A stretch of 64,000 nt of DNA from CBDEFX01 sp965237635 (GTDB taxonomy: Bacteria > Chloroflexota > Dehalococcoidia > Lucifugimonadales > CAUZJF01). The notes beneath the pieces are model-generated. The model did no database searches and was not told the origin of the DNA. It saw nothing but the letters and a program-made list of their open reading frames with translations. The position numbers were made by a program, and so were the translations under genes. Where the stretch lies: assembly GCA_965237635.1 (NCBI GenBank), contig CBDEFX010000002.1, positions 372,001-436,000 of the forward strand. The letters run 5' to 3'. This document shows positions 61,580-64,000 of the stretch, in pieces; within the stretch, counting starts at the first letter, position 1, and each line of letters starts with the position of its first letter.

Positions 61580-63297
61580 CCCGAATCCACCGAAGGACAC
61601 CGATGGACGGCGTGAGGAAAGCGGAAGGGGGGTGAGGGAGCTACAGGGGAAATAGCCTGGGTTCCATTTGGGGTAGGGAGGTCGGCGGACGGTCTTCATC
61701 GCCGCACAGGGGCCCCTATGGCCGTCTGCGGGAGCTGCGATGCGCGGGAGGCGAGAGAATACGCAGCAGGGAACTCTCTCGGACCGGGCTGGCACGAGTC
61801 TGCGGGGATCTTCGGTTGTCCGGTGGGTGGGTCGGTCGCCGACAGTGCCGTCAGGCCGGGAGTGGAATGGCTCGCAGCCGGGCCAAGGCACGGCTGAACT
61901 TCTCAGCCCAAGGCCAGCGATCCGGAAGATGCAGGGTCAACCGGCGTGCCGAGCGGGTGAGCCGTCCGGCCAGGGAGAAGAACCGCCGCCGGAGGGTCTT
62001 GGTGGTGGCTATCCGCTCTCCCAGACCGATCCGCGCCGTCCAGCGGGCCAGGTTGTGGGCCATCGTCTGGACGGCCAGCCAGGCGCCGTTGGCGGCGAAG
62101 CGGCCCGAGGGGAGATGGTTCAGCCCGACGCCGTACTTGAGGTCGCGTATGGCATTCTCGATCTCGGCGTGGCGGCGATGGTCAGCCTCCAGTTCGAGCA
62201 ACTCCCCGTCCCGGTCGGTGATGAAGCCATGATAGCTGTATTTGGCGAAGAGGGCCAGTTGGGAACCGGGCGTCGGCTTTACCCGCCGGACGATGAGCCG
62301 TACCGGCGCGGCGTCCGCCTCGGCCTGGAAGGGGGTGCAGGTGGTCTCGGCCACATCGGCGGCACCGTCCATCCAGTAAGGAATCGGCGTCCAGGCATCT
62401 TCGGGTATCGCCTCGATGAGATTGTGCAGGCTTTTGTGCTGGCGGATGGTGATGGAGAAGCGGACATCCATCTTGCGGCAGACGGATACCACGCCATGAG
62501 TGTAGAACCCGCTGTCGGCCCGTAGCGTGAGTCGTCCGTCGGCCCCGGCGTAGCGCACCCGTCCCACCGTCTCCCGCAGGAAGTGGGCGGCGCCGCGGGC
62601 GGTGTTGGCCCGGCCCTCGCGCAGCCGGGACATCAGCACGTCTCCGGTGCCGGCGGCGATGGCCGGCAGCGGGTGGTAGCCCCGCTTGCCGGTATAGCCG
62701 TGGTGGCGGGCGCCCTCCTTGGCCAGTCCGTAGGTCTCGCAGATGGTGGAGTCGAGGTCAATGGTCAGGGGCCCGTCGCCGGGTCCCGCCCCGGCCTGCC
62801 AAGCCCGGGCCAGCAACTCGCGGCTCACCCGGTCGAGTTGACGGACGTGGCCCCACCGGAAGCTGCGCAGGAAGGTGCCCAGGGTGGATGGCGCCTTGAC
62901 CGTGCCGCCCAGGGTGCAGGCCGTCCCCCCGGTGCGCAACACATCGGCGTCGTCAATGCAGTCGCCCCCAGCCAGCGCAGACGCCACCAGCGTCATCATC
63001 TTGTCGCTCGTGTTCGCCCGCCCCGGGGCATCGCCCAGGTCGAGGCGCTGCCGGACGAGTTCGGGCAGGCCAAGGTGCCGCGCCAGGGTGGCCGGAAGGA
63101 GCAGCCCGGCATTGGCCACCAAGCGGCGGTCGTCGAAGGTGATTTGGATCCGGTCGGGGTGGTTGCGTGGCAGCATCTACTGGTTGCTCCTTTTCCGGGG
63201 CCGTTTTTTTGCTACAAAACCATTATCCCAGAAGCACAGGAGCGCCTTCTTGCCGCCTCAGGACGCTAACCCGACGCCCTCCTTCGGTGGATTCGGG
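61580..63297 (-). mobile_element. IS1380-family insertion sequence, copy E
   Basis: 1718 bp (one base shorter than A, B and D, in the non-coding part) with target repeat CTTAC (61575-61579, 63298-63302), inserted inside the Kelch lipoprotein gene. Confidence 0.95.
61851..63176 (-). CDS. IS1380-family transposase (copy E)
   Basis: 441 residues, nearly identical to copy A (shares HPLPAIAAG) with a few substitutions such as YAGADGRL. All catalytic positions are preserved and the frame is intact. Confidence 0.93.
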   Translation of the reverse strand: MLPRNHPDRIQITFDDRRLVANAGLLLPATLARHLGLPELVRQRLDLGDAPGRANTSDKMMTLVASALAGGDCIDDADVLRTGGTACTLGGTVKAPSTLGTFLRSFRWGHVRQLDRVSRELLARAWQAGAGPGDGPLTIDLDSTICETYGLAKEGARHHGYTGKRGYHPLPAIAAGTGDVLMSRLREGRANTARGAAHFLRETVGRVRYAGADGRLTLRADSGFYTHGVVSVCRKMDVRFSITIRQHKSLHNLIEAIPEDAWTPIPYWMDGAADVAETTCTPFQAEADAAPVRLIVRRVKPTPGSQLALFAKYSYHGFITDRDGELLELEADHRRHAEIENAIRDLKYGVGLNHLPSGRFAANGAWLAVQTMAHNLARWTARIGLGERIATTKTLRRRFFSLAGRLTRSARRLTLHLPDRWPWAEKFSRALARLRAIPLPA

Positions 63298-63962
63298 CTT
63301 ACGTGGGGGAGTTTCAGACGCCTGACCGCGCGCAAGGCACTATAAACGGGTTCCTCGTTCAAGAATCGGAGGTCATTGCGATTGGCGAGGAAATGTATAC
63401 GCAGGTACGCGGCGGTTGGATAGAAATAGCTGTCCGTCTTCCCTTCTTCCTGGATCCGGTCAAGACAATCAATGCTGCCTTATCCGGCGGGGGCAACCTT
63501 AGACTCGTTGGAGACGGTATTGTGGATGGCACCCCCATGGATCATATGAAAGCTTCCTACGAACCAGGCGTCCTTAGCCCGAACAGCGGCGAGGTTGCCT
63601 TGGAAGTATGGATAAGCAAGCAAGACTCTCAATTGAAGCAGATCGCCGTCGAGGAAACGGCAGACTTGGGCCCGGAGGGGCACCCGATTGTCGGCAAGCT
63701 GGCCACAGGCGCGGTCCGAGCGCACGCGACGATGAAGCTGTCTGACTCCGCCGAGCTCGTGTCGATCGAATCGCCTGTGCCCCCTGCGAAACCCGGAAAT
63801 ATGAGGCAGAGTCACGGAGGCCTCTTTACGGCCACCATGCTTGGGGACGGGAGGGTGCTCGTTGCCGGAGGAGAAAACGAGAGCGTGGGACCGATGGCAA
63901 TACAGTCAGCAGAGATCTACAACCCCTCATCAGGCGTGTGGTCCTCGGCCGGTAACATGTAA

Positions 63963-64000
63963 GGTGGACCCCATTATTAAGACAGCACGAGGGCTAAATT
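63963..64000. mobile_element. Left end of a second IS3 copy, cut by the window edge
   Basis: The last 38 bp (GGTGGACCCCATTATTAAGA and onwards) are identical to the left end of the IS3 at 40183. The rest of the element lies beyond the window. Confidence 0.9.

Larger units (their letters stand above)
61097..63962 (+). pseudogene. Kelch-repeat lipoprotein gene, split by IS1380 copy E and cut by IS3
   Basis: Part 1 (61097-61579) starts at ATG 61097 with a lipoprotein signal (LLATTVLALVAAC) and a long Pro/Thr/Ala linker, then a beta-rich domain (SAHFGMEVRLEVEPLAVSFA). Part 2 (63303-63962) resumes GEFQTPDRAQGTINGFLVQE, a LppX/LolA-like domain. It then enters a Kelch repeat (GGLFTATMLGDGRVLVAGGE, NPSSGVWSSAGNM). 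Deleting the IS and one CTTAC joins TTC-GCT-TAC-GTG-GGG-GAG in frame, proving one original gene. The IS3 end at 63963 supplies the final stop after a single Kelch unit, so the propeller is missing. Confidence 0.88.

Noticed and set aside
1..64000. CRISPR arrays, rRNA and tRNA genes
   Set aside because: No regularly spaced short repeats or conserved RNA-gene motifs were found anywhere in the window.

Overview
This 64 kb window looks like an accessory, transposon-riddled stretch of a high-GC Chloroflexota-type bacterium (Dehalococcoidia/SAR202-like, perhaps a marine or host-associated lineage). This is inferred, not proven. It rests on lipoproteins with long Pro/Thr/Ala-rich linkers after the lipobox Cys, expanded phytanoyl-CoA dioxygenase, aldo/keto reductase and FAD-oxidase families, a bacterial Hen1/Pnkp RNA-repair pair and a very high insertion-sequence load. 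I found no tRNA, rRNA or CRISPR array.

Layout. 1-1.8 kb (minus): Hen1 and the start of Pnkp, an RNA-repair cassette. 1.8-6.3 kb: a decayed IS21-like element carrying a 161-bp MITE, a broken VirD4/TraG-like ATPase gene with an internal tandem duplication, and a GNAT fragment. 6.5-11 kb: an intact four-gene polar amino-acid ABC transporter (binding lipoprotein, two permeases, ATPase) with a strong hairpin after the first gene. 11-13 kb: IS1380-family copy A, whose two flanks do not match, joined to a headless cytochrome P450. 13.7-24 kb: an orphan OppB-type permease, an SDR remnant, four PhyH paralogues (one fused to a phosphatase-like N-terminus), a P-loop kinase-like protein, a GH127-like glycosidase, a metallophosphoesterase and a LigD-type ligase remnant. 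24-37.6 kb: IS1380 copy B, an amidohydrolase split by MITE copy 2, a BBE-type FAD oxidase, a lactate/malate dehydrogenase with one nonsense codon, two aldo/keto reductases, a TIM-barrel isomerase, an HpaI aldolase, an MBL hydrolase, two lipoproteins (one a cyclophilin) and MITE copy 3. 37.6-43.2 kb: a pile-up of IS110, IS256 and IS3 elements, with IS1380 copy C nested in the IS3. 43.2-53.0 kb (minus): a tightly overlapping type I restriction-modification operon with extra genes. 53.1-63.3 kb: inverted IS1380 copies D and E bracket an island encoding a Mom-like DNA-modification protein, a ParB-like protein, a Cys-rich small protein, a coiled-coil protein and two serine recombinases. Copy E splits a Kelch-type lipoprotein gene whose 3' end is cut by a second IS3 at the window edge.

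How the parts work together. The ABC genes form one uptake operon. The 30-35 kb genes look like scavenging enzymes for small oxygenated organics, without a recognisable single pathway. The restriction operon and the Mom/ParB/recombinase island are both defence- or conflict-type cargo. Four IS1380 copies carry clean 5-bp target duplications and all three MITEs carry 6-bp ones, which lets several broken genes be reconstructed exactly.
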